Source: Candidatus Koribacter versatilis Ellin345 (GTDB taxonomy: Bacteria; Acidobacteriota; Terriglobia; Terriglobales; Acidobacteriaceae). From it: a DNA stretch of 64,000 nt. Numbering within the stretch: the stretch's first letter is position 1; each line of letters starts with the position of its first letter. The notes below the pieces were generated by a model, which ran no database searches, had not been told where the DNA came from, and saw only the letters and a list, made by a program, of their open reading frames with translations. The translations under genes and the position numbers were made by a program. The DNA lies in the NCBI RefSeq assembly GCF_000014005.1, contig NC_008009.1:2728001-2792000 (forward strand). Direction: 5' to 3'. Positions 31,738 through 39,043 of the stretch are shown here, piece by piece.

Positions 31738-34713
31738 ATGCTCCGCAGACTTTCTCTGCCCGTGCTCATTTTGCTCTGCACGCTTGCGGGTTACGCGCAA
31801 GGACCAACTCAAGCTCGCATTCACTACTATCGTCCCGACGCCCAGTTCGCTGGCTGGGGCCTGCATGTTTGGAACAACACCACCGACAACGTCACGTGGA
31901 CGACTCCGCTGCAACCCGCTGGCAGCGATAGCTATGGAATCTATTTCGACGTGGATTTGTTCGACGCAACCACGCCGCTGGGATTCATCATCCACAAGGG
32001 CGATACCAAGGATCCCGGCCCCGATATGTACATGGATGTGACGCAACCTGGGCGGAATGCCTGGATCATCTCGGGCGACTCGACCATTTACTACACGCAG
32101 CCGACGAAGTCGCAGTTGCTGTCGGCGAACTTCCATCGTCTGCAGGCGTACTGGATTGATCGCAACACGATCGCCATCCAGGCCGCGTATTTCCATAGCG
32201 GCGACACGGTGAGGTTGCACTCGGACTTGAGCGCAGGGCTGGCGATTACGGACACTGGATTGACCGGGGGCCAAAGCACCCTGCTCACTCCGGATCCGAG
32301 CGGACTCACGCCGGCGCAGTTGGCGACGTTCCCGCAACTCAATGGCTACGCCGCTTTCCATCTGCAGAACGCGAGGAGCTTCAACTACGCAATGTATTTG
32401 AAGGGGCAAGTCGCAGTATCCGATGTGGATAGCGCCGGAAATCTAACCTACGCGACAGGAGTACAAACGCCCGGCGTGCTCGACGATTTGTACTTTTACA
32501 GCGGGAAACTGGGGCCGTCGTTCCGCGGGACCGTGCCAACGGTCAGCGTGTGGGCTCCGACAGCGCAATCCGTCGCTCTACAACTCTTCAACGCCGCAAC
32601 CGACGCGACTCCAACTCAGGTCGTGCCGATGCACGAGAGCAACGGCGTGTGGAGCGTGCAGGGCAAGCCACAGTGGAAGAACAAGTACTACCTCTTCAAT
32701 GTGAAGGTCTACACGCCGTTCACGTTCTCGGTTGTAGAGAATGTCGTCACGGATCCGTGGTCGCTGGGCCTGTCGCTGAACAGCACGAAGAGCCAGATCA
32801 TCGACCTCGATGACGCGTCCAACAAGCCATTGGGATGGGACCTGCTTCCCTCTCCGCCGCTGGCGAGTTGGAACGACTTGAGCATCTATGAACTGCACAT
32901 CCGCGACTTCAGCGCGACGGACAGCACGATTCCAGCGGTGCAGCGAGGAACCTATCTGGCGTTCACCGACCAAACGTCGAATGGCATGAAGCACCTGCGC
33001 AGCCTATCGCAGTCGGGATTGAGAGCAGTCCATCTGCTGCCGAATTTCGACATTGCCAGTGTGAATGAAGACAAGACTACCTGGAAGACGACGGGAGATC
33101 TCAGCGTCTATCCGCCAGACTCCGACCAGCAGCAGGCGGCGGTGGCAGCCATCCAGGGGCAGGACGGCTTCAACTGGGGCTACGATCCTCTGCACTATCT
33201 CACGCCAGAGGGCAGCTACGCAGTGAATGCCGCCAGTCGCACGAAGGAATATCGTGCGATGGTCGAGTCGCTGCATGCAAACGGGCTGCGCGTGATTCAG
33301 GACGTGGTCTTCAATCACACCAGCAGCTTCGGACAAAATCCAAACTCCGTCCTCGATGAGGTTGTGCCCGATTACTACTATCGTCTCGACGCCAACGGCG
33401 CGAACTACTTCGCAAGCTGCTGCGCCGACACGGCGACCGAGCATCGCATGATGGAAAAGCTGATGATCGACGCGGTGACCACCTTCGCCAAGGAATACAA
33501 GGTGGATGGCTTCCGCTTCGACATCATGTCCTTCCATTTGCTGTCGAACATCCAGCACGTACGGCAGGCGCTTGACCAGCTCACTCTACGGAACGATGGC
33601 GTAGATGGCCGCAAGGTTTACCTGTACGGTGAGGGTTGGAACTTCGGCGAAACCGGCAACAACGCGCTCGGCAAGAACGCCATGCAGAGCAATCTGTATG
33701 GCACCGGCATTGGATCGTTCAACGACCGCACGCGCGATGGCGTGCGTGGTGGTGGACCATTCAACGATGTCCGCGAGCAAGGCTTCGCTACCGGCTTATT
33801 CACCGACCCGAACACCACGTTCTCCATCGGCGACAGCGACACACAGAAAGCAAAGCTGCTGCAGGAAAGCGATTGGATCCGCATCGGCCTGACCGGAAAC
33901 CTGCGCGATTACAGCTTCACGGATAGCAATGGCAACACCGTGACCGGCGGCAGCGTGGACTACAACGGACAGCACGCAGGCTACACCGCGCAGCCGATCG
34001 AAGACATCAGCTACGCATCCGCGCACGACAATCAAACCATCTTCGATGCGGTGCAATTGAAGTCGAACATCACCGACTCAATTGCCGACCGCACCCGTCG
34101 CCAGAACCTGGCAAACAGTCTTATCCTGCTCGGTCAGGGTATTCCCTTCTTCCACGCAGGCGACGACATCCTGCGTTCGAAGTCGGGTGACAACAACAGC
34201 TACGACTCCGGCGACTGGTTCAACAAGATCGACTGGACCCTGCAAACCGACAACTGGGGCGTGGGCCTGCCGATCGCGAGCCAGAACAGCTTCCAATGGA
34301 GCGACCTGCAACCACTACTCGCCGACCCAGCACTGATGCCGCAACCGGCGAACATCCAGCGCGCATACGACCACTTCTGCGAGATGTTGCGCGTGCGCTA
34401 CAGCTCACCGCTGTTCCGCATGAGTACCGAGCCGCAAATCCAAGCGAACTTGCGGTTCCTGAATGTCGGTCCGAACCAGATCCCGGGCGTAATTGCCGTG
34501 GTGCTGGGAACGGGACGTCAGCAGATCGTGGTGGTGTTCAACGGCAGTAATGCGTCGCAGACGATCAGCGATGCGTCGCTGGCGAATTTGCGTCTTCAAC
34601 TCCATCCGGTGCTGCAACACTCCACGGACCCGGTCGTGAAGCAGTCCACCTACAACAGCAACGGGAGCGTAACGGTGCCGGCCCTGACGACGGCGGTGTT
34701 CACGCCGCGTTGA
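31738..34713 (+). CDS. secreted pullulanase-type alpha-1,6-glucosidase (GH13)
   Basis: The ATG at 31738 is preceded by AGGAG and begins a signal peptide (MLRRLSLPVLILLCTLAGYAQ). The 991-residue protein has an N-terminal pullulanase-associated starch-binding domain (RIHYYRPDAQFAGWGLHVW), a CBM48-like module (TVSVWAPTAQSVALQLF) and a GH13 barrel. Barrel motifs are YELHIRDFSATD, NWGYDPLHYLTPEGSY, VIQDVVFNHT, DGFRFDIM (nucleophile Asp), YLYGEGWNFGE (acid Glu) and SYASAHDNQTIFD (transition-state Asp). It debranches pullulan or starch outside the cytoplasm. Confidence 0.95.
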   Translation: MLRRLSLPVLILLCTLAGYAQGPTQARIHYYRPDAQFAGWGLHVWNNTTDNVTWTTPLQPAGSDSYGIYFDVDLFDATTPLGFIIHKGDTKDPGPDMYMDVTQPGRNAWIISGDSTIYYTQPTKSQLLSANFHRLQAYWIDRNTIAIQAAYFHSGDTVRLHSDLSAGLAITDTGLTGGQSTLLTPDPSGLTPAQLATFPQLNGYAAFHLQNARSFNYAMYLKGQVAVSDVDSAGNLTYATGVQTPGVLDDLYFYSGKLGPSFRGTVPTVSVWAPTAQSVALQLFNAATDATPTQVVPMHESNGVWSVQGKPQWKNKYYLFNVKVYTPFTFSVVENVVTDPWSLGLSLNSTKSQIIDLDDASNKPLGWDLLPSPPLASWNDLSIYELHIRDFSATDSTIPAVQRGTYLAFTDQTSNGMKHLRSLSQSGLRAVHLLPNFDIASVNEDKTTWKTTGDLSVYPPDSDQQQAAVAAIQGQDGFNWGYDPLHYLTPEGSYAVNAASRTKEYRAMVESLHANGLRVIQDVVFNHTSSFGQNPNSVLDEVVPDYYYRLDANGANYFASCCADTATEHRMMEKLMIDAVTTFAKEYKVDGFRFDIMSFHLLSNIQHVRQALDQLTLRNDGVDGRKVYLYGEGWNFGETGNNALGKNAMQSNLYGTGIGSFNDRTRDGVRGGGPFNDVREQGFATGLFTDPNTTFSIGDSDTQKAKLLQESDWIRIGLTGNLRDYSFTDSNGNTVTGGSVDYNGQHAGYTAQPIEDISYASAHDNQTIFDAVQLKSNITDSIADRTRRQNLANSLILLGQGIPFFHAGDDILRSKSGDNNSYDSGDWFNKIDWTLQTDNWGVGLPIASQNSFQWSDLQPLLADPALMPQPANIQRAYDHFCEMLRVRYSSPLFRMSTEPQIQANLRFLNVGPNQIPGVIAVVLGTGRQQIVVVFNGSNASQTISDASLANLRLQLHPVLQHSTDPVVKQSTYNSNGSVTVPALTTAVFTPR

Positions 34714-34724
34714 CTGACAACAAA

Positions 34725-34751
34725 GAGGAGGGGCCCAAAACGCTCCTCCTC
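34725..34751. terminator. weak hairpin between convergent genes
   Basis: GAGGAGG (34725-34731) pairs with CCTCCTC (34745-34751). Neither side has a real T-run (only CTTTG on the minus strand), so termination is uncertain. Confidence 0.35.
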
Positions 34752-34773
34752 AAAGTAACAGCGAGGGTGGCGT

Positions 34774-35205
34774 CTAAGCCTCTGACCTGCGCATCAATCT
34801 CTGCCAAAGCGAAAGTTTCCAGACGCGAAGCACAATCACCCCGGATGTCGAATCCAGACTGGCGTCCTTTTTGGGATCGCAGGATGGGGAGATGATGCCG
34901 CGCTGGCGGACTTCGTCCAACTGCAAGTCTTTCAGCGCAGCGCACTCAGCGATTTCAGAGTTTGGAATAGTCACGTCGTAGATCTCTGTTGGGGGCGGCG
35001 TTGGAAGCACGAACTTGGCTATGCCGTCCTTGCCTGTCTTGCTGGTAACTTCGGACGTGAGCGCATCGGGTCTGAATCTCAGTTCGACAGTCTTGTTTGC
35101 CAGTGGACTCCCTGTTCGCGATTCCACCACCATCACCGAAAGTTGTTGGCCCTGCAGTTTGTTGCGCGCCTGAGTCAAAAGAAAGAGCAGGAGCACTTTT
35201 CTCAT
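34774..35205 (-). CDS. secreted beta-sandwich protein of unknown function
   Basis: 143 residues. A short hydrophobic N-terminus (MRKVLLLFLLTQ) looks like a signal sequence. The body resembles a carboxypeptidase-regulatory or transthyretin-like fold (LSVMVVESRTGSPLANKTVELRF, then SKTGKDGIAKFVLPTPPPTEIYDVTI). Two Cys (ECAAL, PSCDPKK) may form a disulfide. The start is the first ATG. I know no named family for the whole protein. Confidence 0.65.
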   Translation of the reverse strand: MRKVLLLFLLTQARNKLQGQQLSVMVVESRTGSPLANKTVELRFRPDALTSEVTSKTGKDGIAKFVLPTPPPTEIYDVTIPNSEIAECAALKDLQLDEVRQRGIISPSCDPKKDASLDSTSGVIVLRVWKLSLWQRLMRRSEA

Positions 35206-35364
35206 GGTGGCAATTTGCCAGAGTCAAGGGTAAGCGTCCATGCCTACCGCAACATCTAAACATCAAACGAGAAGCTGATGAGCTACAACAACTTGGGACC
35301 CGGCATCACTCGGGATACGAGGGCAATTCTCAGGTACCATGTTGCAGACATCGAGGAGGCAATC

Positions 35365-35649
35365 ATGAGCAAGACGCTGACCGACCCGGAGCTCCAAACC
35401 GCGCTTGGGTCGCTGCATGGCTGGGCGAAAAACGGCATCGCCATCGAGCGGAAGTACGAATTTAAGGACTTCTTGGAAGCCATGAAGTTCGTAAACAAAG
35501 TCGCGGACGCCGCCGAGGCGGCCGGCCATCATCCTGACATCCAGATCGTCTATAGCCGGGTGACCTTGCAACTGACGTCCCACGATTCGGGCGGTGTCAC
35601 GCATCGGGACATAAAGATGGCGGGCAGACTTAACGAAATCCACCCGTAA
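35365..35649 (+). CDS. phhB: 4a-hydroxytetrahydrobiopterin dehydratase (PCD)
   Basis: The start at 35365 is fixed by GAGGAGG five nt upstream, giving 94 residues, normal for the family. The motif AAEAAGHHPDIQIVY carries the paired catalytic His, and W19 (GSLHGWAKNG) is typical. The enzyme recycles the pterin cofactor of aromatic amino acid hydroxylases, or acts with tetrahydromonapterin-type cofactors. No hydroxylase gene is adjacent. Confidence 0.93.
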   Translation: MSKTLTDPELQTALGSLHGWAKNGIAIERKYEFKDFLEAMKFVNKVADAAEAAGHHPDIQIVYSRVTLQLTSHDSGGVTHRDIKMAGRLNEIHP

Positions 35650-35701
35650 AGAGAAAAGGCTGGCAGGTTCGCCAGCCTATCTCATTCGAGCGAGACTTTG
35701 G

Positions 35702-35932
35702 TTACGCCAAGCGTTCGTGTCCGGGGTCGAGGTGCTCAGCGATACGGTCGAGGGCTTTCTGAATCTTGGCAAGCTCGGACTGGGCGGTGTCATTCCATTC
35801 CACAAACTTCGACTCGCCGCGAGAATTCCTTTCAAACCAAGAACTTACGACAGCCCGGCCGCGCGGACTGAGGAGTGCGGCACCTATGCCGCCGAGTCCC
35901 AGCACCGTCAGTGGTAAATACCATTTGCGCAT
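35702..35932 (-). CDS. small single-pass membrane protein of unknown function
   Basis: 76 residues with one N-terminal helix (YLPLTVLGLGGIGAALL), a short Arg-rich stretch and an amphipathic C-terminal helix (QSELAKIQKALDRIAEHL). A strong GGGAGG 6 nt before the ATG supports it as a real gene. It vaguely recalls YtxH-like proteins. Confidence 0.6.
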   Translation of the reverse strand: MRKWYLPLTVLGLGGIGAALLSPRGRAVVSSWFERNSRGESKFVEWNDTAQSELAKIQKALDRIAEHLDPGHERLA

Positions 35933-36131
35933 TACGCGCCTCCCGTTTCCCTAATACAACCCCGGTGTTATCTGCACCATACCTCAACTTTGACGCAAAA
36001 CCCAAGCATAAGGTTTCAGAGTAGCCGAATTTCACAATACTTTCGTAACCGAATTGCGAAACTCTCGTCGAACCGATGGGTTTTAGAGCGGTAAGGTTTC
36101 GTCCGCATCTCAACATCCGAAGAGGTTTTGT

Positions 36132-36866
36132 ATGCTTCGTGCCTCACTGTTCTCCGCTACCCTTCTCCTGGCCAGTTTCGTATCCGCCCAAGAGCTGCAT
36201 ACTCGTGACCAGGTGCCTCCACCCGCTGAACCGCCCCAAATCACCGGTCAGGAACCCGCCGCAGAGCCAGCCGCCGAACCGGCGCCCGAGCCGCCAGCTT
36301 CGCGGCAGGTTTATGAGGCCGTCGGAACGAACGAGGTCCCGGATGGCTATCGCTTCCTCATCACGCTCGAAGACCCGATTGACACCGCAAGCGTTCCGCG
36401 CGGGAAGCACTTCCGCGCGCTGCTCCGCGAGCCCCTTACCACTGCAGGCGGACAGCGGATCCCCGGCGGACGAATGATCACCGGCCATGTAAGCGAAGTG
36501 GACCGCGGCTTCAATGCGCGCCTGCTGCTGAGTTTCGACGAGATTGAGACTTCCCGCGGTTGGCTGCCGCTCTCGGCAACGGTCGTGGAGGTCCCAAGCG
36601 AACACGGCTTGAGACCGGTGGGACCGGAAGGCGAGATCGAGCGCAAAGCGATTGATATGCGCCGCACCCTGGAAGGCGCGGGTGTAGGGGCCGTCGTAGG
36701 GGCGAGCGCCGGACAAGCAGCCGGAGGCAGCCGAGGTGCAGCCGTCGGCGCCGCAACAGGTGCAGCAGCGGGCGCGAGCATGGCGACACTGAGCGACCGC
36801 AATATCCTGCTCGATAAAGGATCGCAGCTGGTGCTGCGGCTGGACCGGGGCATCGTGTTGCCCTGA
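36132..36866 (+). CDS. exported glycine-zipper envelope protein 1
   Basis: 244 residues with a signal peptide (MLRASLFSATLLLASFVSAQ). A Pro/Glu/Ala-rich linker (about 25-60) leads to a beta domain (RFLITLEDPIDTASVPRGKHF, GGRMITGHVSEVDRG). A Gly/Ala zipper follows (GAGVGAVVGASAGQAAGGSRGA), then a short beta end (KGSQLVLRLDRGIVLP). The same order is seen in the gene at 37717, so they are paralogues. The zipper suggests membrane association or oligomerisation. Confidence 0.75.
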   Translation: MLRASLFSATLLLASFVSAQELHTRDQVPPPAEPPQITGQEPAAEPAAEPAPEPPASRQVYEAVGTNEVPDGYRFLITLEDPIDTASVPRGKHFRALLREPLTTAGGQRIPGGRMITGHVSEVDRGFNARLLLSFDEIETSRGWLPLSATVVEVPSEHGLRPVGPEGEIERKAIDMRRTLEGAGVGAVVGASAGQAAGGSRGAAVGAATGAAAGASMATLSDRNILLDKGSQLVLRLDRGIVLP

Positions 36867-36891
36867 ACCGCTTTGGATTACGAAAATACGA

Positions 36892-36940
36892 CGGCGCAGT
36901 CCAACTAGCTATACCGGGGGACTGCGCCGCTGTATTTTGG
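36892..36940 (+). terminator. terminator between the glycine-zipper and SIMPL genes
   Basis: CGGCGCAGTCC (36892-36902) pairs perfectly with GGACTGCGCCG (36919-36929) and is followed by CTGTATTTT. The 11-bp stem is strong and the T-run is short. Confidence 0.7.
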
Positions 36941-36967
36941 TGGCAGTCGTTTTCCTGGAGGAAATGA

Positions 36968-37702
36968 ATGTACCGAAAGATTTGGGCTGGGATTGTTTCT
37001 GGGATTGCACTGTTTTCCATCGCGACGTTCGCGCAAGATCGGCCTACGGTCACGGCCGTGCAAAATTCCATCTATGTAGGCGCGGACGGCAGGTATGAAG
37101 CCAATCCCGATACTGCGCTGGTGCAATTCAACATTGGAGCGCAAGGGGACCAGATCAAACCAGCCTACGATCGCGCCACCCGCGCGGCGGAACAGGTGCG
37201 GCAGATCCTGAAGACAAACGGCATTGATGTGAAAGACGCGGAGATCGGGTTCTTCTCGGTGGCGCCGATGTACGACTGGAAAAATCCTAAGCAGAAAGTC
37301 GTCGGCTACAAAGTGAGCAGCAGCATCAAGGTCAAGCTGCGCGACTTCAGCAAAGTCGGCGCCATGGCCGAGGCCTTCGGCGACATGGATGTGACGGAGA
37401 ACCAGTCCATCAGCTACATCCTGCAAGATACCGAGGCCGCAAAAACGAAAGCAGCAGAAGACGCGTTCCGTCGCGCGAAGAATGAAGCCGCTGCGGTGGC
37501 CGAGACGGCGGGACGACAACTCGGCGAATTATCCTACGCGTCAATTGATACGACGGATATCATGCCCATCCGCATGATGCAGGCATCGCCCATGATGGCG
37601 CAGGCGAGAATGGGAGCGCCCATGGCCGCGCCAACTGCGGACTTCACGCCGCAGACGATCCAAGTTACCGCCCACGTCAACGCGATGTTCGCGCTACGCT
37701 AG
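36968..37702 (+). CDS. exported SIMPL-domain (DUF541) protein
   Basis: 244 residues with a signal peptide (IWAGIVSGIALFSIATFAQ). The SIMPL/DUF541 pattern is seen in DGRYEANPDTALVQFNIGAQG, KTNGIDVKDAEIGFFSV, GYKVSSSIKVKLRD and SISYILQDTEAAKTKAAEDAFRRAKNEA split over two helices. Homologues such as YggE and BP26 are periplasmic multimers with oxidative-stress links. GGAGGAA is 4 nt before the ATG. The next gene follows after 14 bp. Confidence 0.9.
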   Translation: MYRKIWAGIVSGIALFSIATFAQDRPTVTAVQNSIYVGADGRYEANPDTALVQFNIGAQGDQIKPAYDRATRAAEQVRQILKTNGIDVKDAEIGFFSVAPMYDWKNPKQKVVGYKVSSSIKVKLRDFSKVGAMAEAFGDMDVTENQSISYILQDTEAAKTKAAEDAFRRAKNEAAAVAETAGRQLGELSYASIDTTDIMPIRMMQASPMMAQARMGAPMAAPTADFTPQTIQVTAHVNAMFALR

Positions 37703-37716
37703 TTCGGGGGAGTGTT

Positions 37717-38439
37717 ATGAAACACGTACTACTCGCAATCGCGGTCTTAGGGGCGTCAACAATGTTTGGGCAGAGCACGCCCATCGATCTAAACGCTCCG
37801 CAGCAGGATACGACGCCGCAACTGAAGCCAACACGTCCGGCGAACAGCGACCCGTCGCAGGAGATCACCCTGCCGGCGGGAACGAAGATTCCGCTTGCGC
37901 TGAAGCATGCAATCACTACGAAGTCGGCCCATGAAGGCGACGCAGTGTATGCGGAAACGACGTTCCCTGTCGTGGTTTCGGACCACATCATCATCCCTGC
38001 GGGAAGCTACGTGCAAGGCACGATCAGCAATGTGAAGCGTCCGGGACGAGTGAAGGGACGAGCTGAGGTGCTGGTGCACTTCAATACACTGATCTTCGCC
38101 AACGGTTATACGCTTCTACTGCCCGGTGCCGTAGACAATGTTCCCGGCATGGAAAACGGCAAGATGAAGGACAAGGAAGGCACCATCCAGGGCGACAGTA
38201 ACAAGGGCAAAGATGCGGCGACAATCGCGCAAGCAGCAGGCCTCGGCGGACTGATTGGCGCAGCGGCAGATGGTGGCAAGGGCGCGGGAGTCGGCGCTGC
38301 GGGTGGCGGCATCATTGGACTTGCGACCGTTCTGTTATCCCGCGGACCGGATGTGAGGCTCGAAGCCGGCTCGACGATGGAGACCGTCCTGGAGCGGCCA
38401 ATCGTCGTCGATATGACAAGGGTGAAGTTGAAGCAATAA
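37717..38439 (+). CDS. exported glycine-zipper envelope protein 2
   Basis: 240 residues with a signal peptide ending MFGQ. The domain order copies the gene at 36132: a beta domain (GTKIPLALKHAITTKSAHEG, IIIPAGSYVQGTISNVKRPG), a Gly/Ala segment (GLGGLIGAAADGGKGAGVGA) and a terminal beta strand with LEAGSTMETVLERPIVVD. The beta domain resembles the TrbI/VirB10-like barrel seen in other acidobacterial exported proteins. It is probably co-transcribed with the SIMPL gene. Confidence 0.75.
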   Translation: MKHVLLAIAVLGASTMFGQSTPIDLNAPQQDTTPQLKPTRPANSDPSQEITLPAGTKIPLALKHAITTKSAHEGDAVYAETTFPVVVSDHIIIPAGSYVQGTISNVKRPGRVKGRAEVLVHFNTLIFANGYTLLLPGAVDNVPGMENGKMKDKEGTIQGDSNKGKDAATIAQAAGLGGLIGAAADGGKGAGVGAAGGGIIGLATVLLSRGPDVRLEAGSTMETVLERPIVVDMTRVKLKQ

Positions 38440-38457
38440 GTGTCCGACCGGGCACTT
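38438..38457 (+). terminator. hairpin overlapping the stop of the 37717 gene
   Basis: AAGTGTCC (38438-38445) pairs with GGGCACTT (38450-38457), one G-T wobble, loop GACC, followed by TAAC. The T-run is too short for a certain terminator. Confidence 0.4.
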
Positions 38458-38471
38458 TAACAAGCGATTCC

Positions 38472-38512
38472 GTCACGGCGCGAAGAGACAGCAGGACACT
38501 CCGCGCCGTGAC
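38472..38512. repeat. perfect 11-bp inverted repeat
   Basis: GTCACGGCGCG (38472-38482) and CGCGCCGTGAC (38502-38512) flank a 19-bp loop. No T-run follows. It lies in the 330-bp leader region of the small peptide gene and could be a long operator or a stable RNA arm. Confidence 0.55.
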
Positions 38513-38553
38513 TGCAAGAACACCACCCTTCCTTCCGAGTTCCTCTTTCAAGC

Positions 38554-38635
38554 TGTTCTAGTTCGTCTCACTACGGTGTTCTAGTTCGTTTCCCTTCGCT
38601 GGTCTAGTTCGTCACGGCAATGTTCTATTGCCACT
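38554..38635 (+). repeat. tandem 23-bp repeats with TGTTCTAGTTCGT core
   Basis: Units start at 38554, 38577, 38600 (TGGTCTAGTTCGT) and, degenerate, 38621 (TGTTCTATT). Steps are 23, 23 and 21 bp, about two helical turns, so the cores would lie on one face of the DNA. They end just before a -35 box. Confidence 0.7.
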
Positions 38636-38636
38636 C

Positions 38637-38665
38637 TTGACGGGCTAGCAATACCGGAACAGTAT
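38637..38665 (+). promoter_or_regulatory. putative activator-dependent promoter of the peptide gene
   Basis: TTGACG (38637-38642) followed 17 bp later by a poor -10 (CAGTAT). A good -35 with a poor -10 next to an array of repeats fits an activated promoter. Confidence 0.35.
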
Positions 38666-38772
38666 GTGCGACGCGTATGGCGCTGTGCGGCGCAACGCGA
38701 CCCCTAAGTGCACCCTTCTGTTATTCGCCCAGGAAATCAGCAGTTACAAATCTCATTTTTGGAGGAACACAC

Positions 38773-38979
38773 ATGGCAAACCTTGACTCGGACCTCTTGT
38801 TCCATCGCAATTGGTGGTGGGATCCGATCGACATGGAGATTTTCAAAATCCTCGATCAATCAGCCCAGCGGCAATTGGTCGCCATCAGCCTGGAAGTAAA
38901 AGCAGAAGTCTTGAAGGTTCAGGCGGCAGGCGTGGCGAAGATGGCCGGCGCCATAGCAGGAAAAACAGCAGGACATTGA
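38773..38979 (+). CDS. 68-residue peptide, candidate radical-SAM-modified precursor
   Basis: A strong GGAGG 7 nt upstream fixes the ATG at 38773. The peptide begins MANLDSDLLFHRNWWWDPID, with a striking Trp triplet at residues 14-16 and no Cys. It continues as an amphipathic Lys/Glu/Gln helix (about 22-50) and ends with small residues (AGVAKMAGAIAGKTAGH). There is no signal peptide or membrane segment. It has its own terminator and is followed 64 bp later by a B12-binding radical SAM gene, the layout of many RiPP precursor genes. Precursor function is inferred. It may also be a small regulatory protein. Confidence 0.6.
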   Translation: MANLDSDLLFHRNWWWDPIDMEIFKILDQSAQRQLVAISLEVKAEVLKVQAAGVAKMAGAIAGKTAGH

Positions 38980-38982
38980 ACG

Positions 38983-39017
38983 AGCCCGGTGCTGCGCGAG
39001 TGGCACCGGCTTTTTTT
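38983..39017 (+). terminator. terminator between the peptide gene and the radical SAM gene
   Basis: AGCC(C)GGTGC (38983-38992, one bulged C) pairs with GCACCGGCT (39003-39011), then seven T (39011-39017). Partial read-through would give more peptide than enzyme mRNA. Confidence 0.85.
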
Positions 39018-39043
39018 CAATCTTGATTTCATGAAGGATTCGT

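Noticed and set aside
38554-38635. Tandem repeats considered as a CRISPR array
   Set aside because: The unit is only 23 bp including the variable part, there are about four copies, and no cas genes are present.
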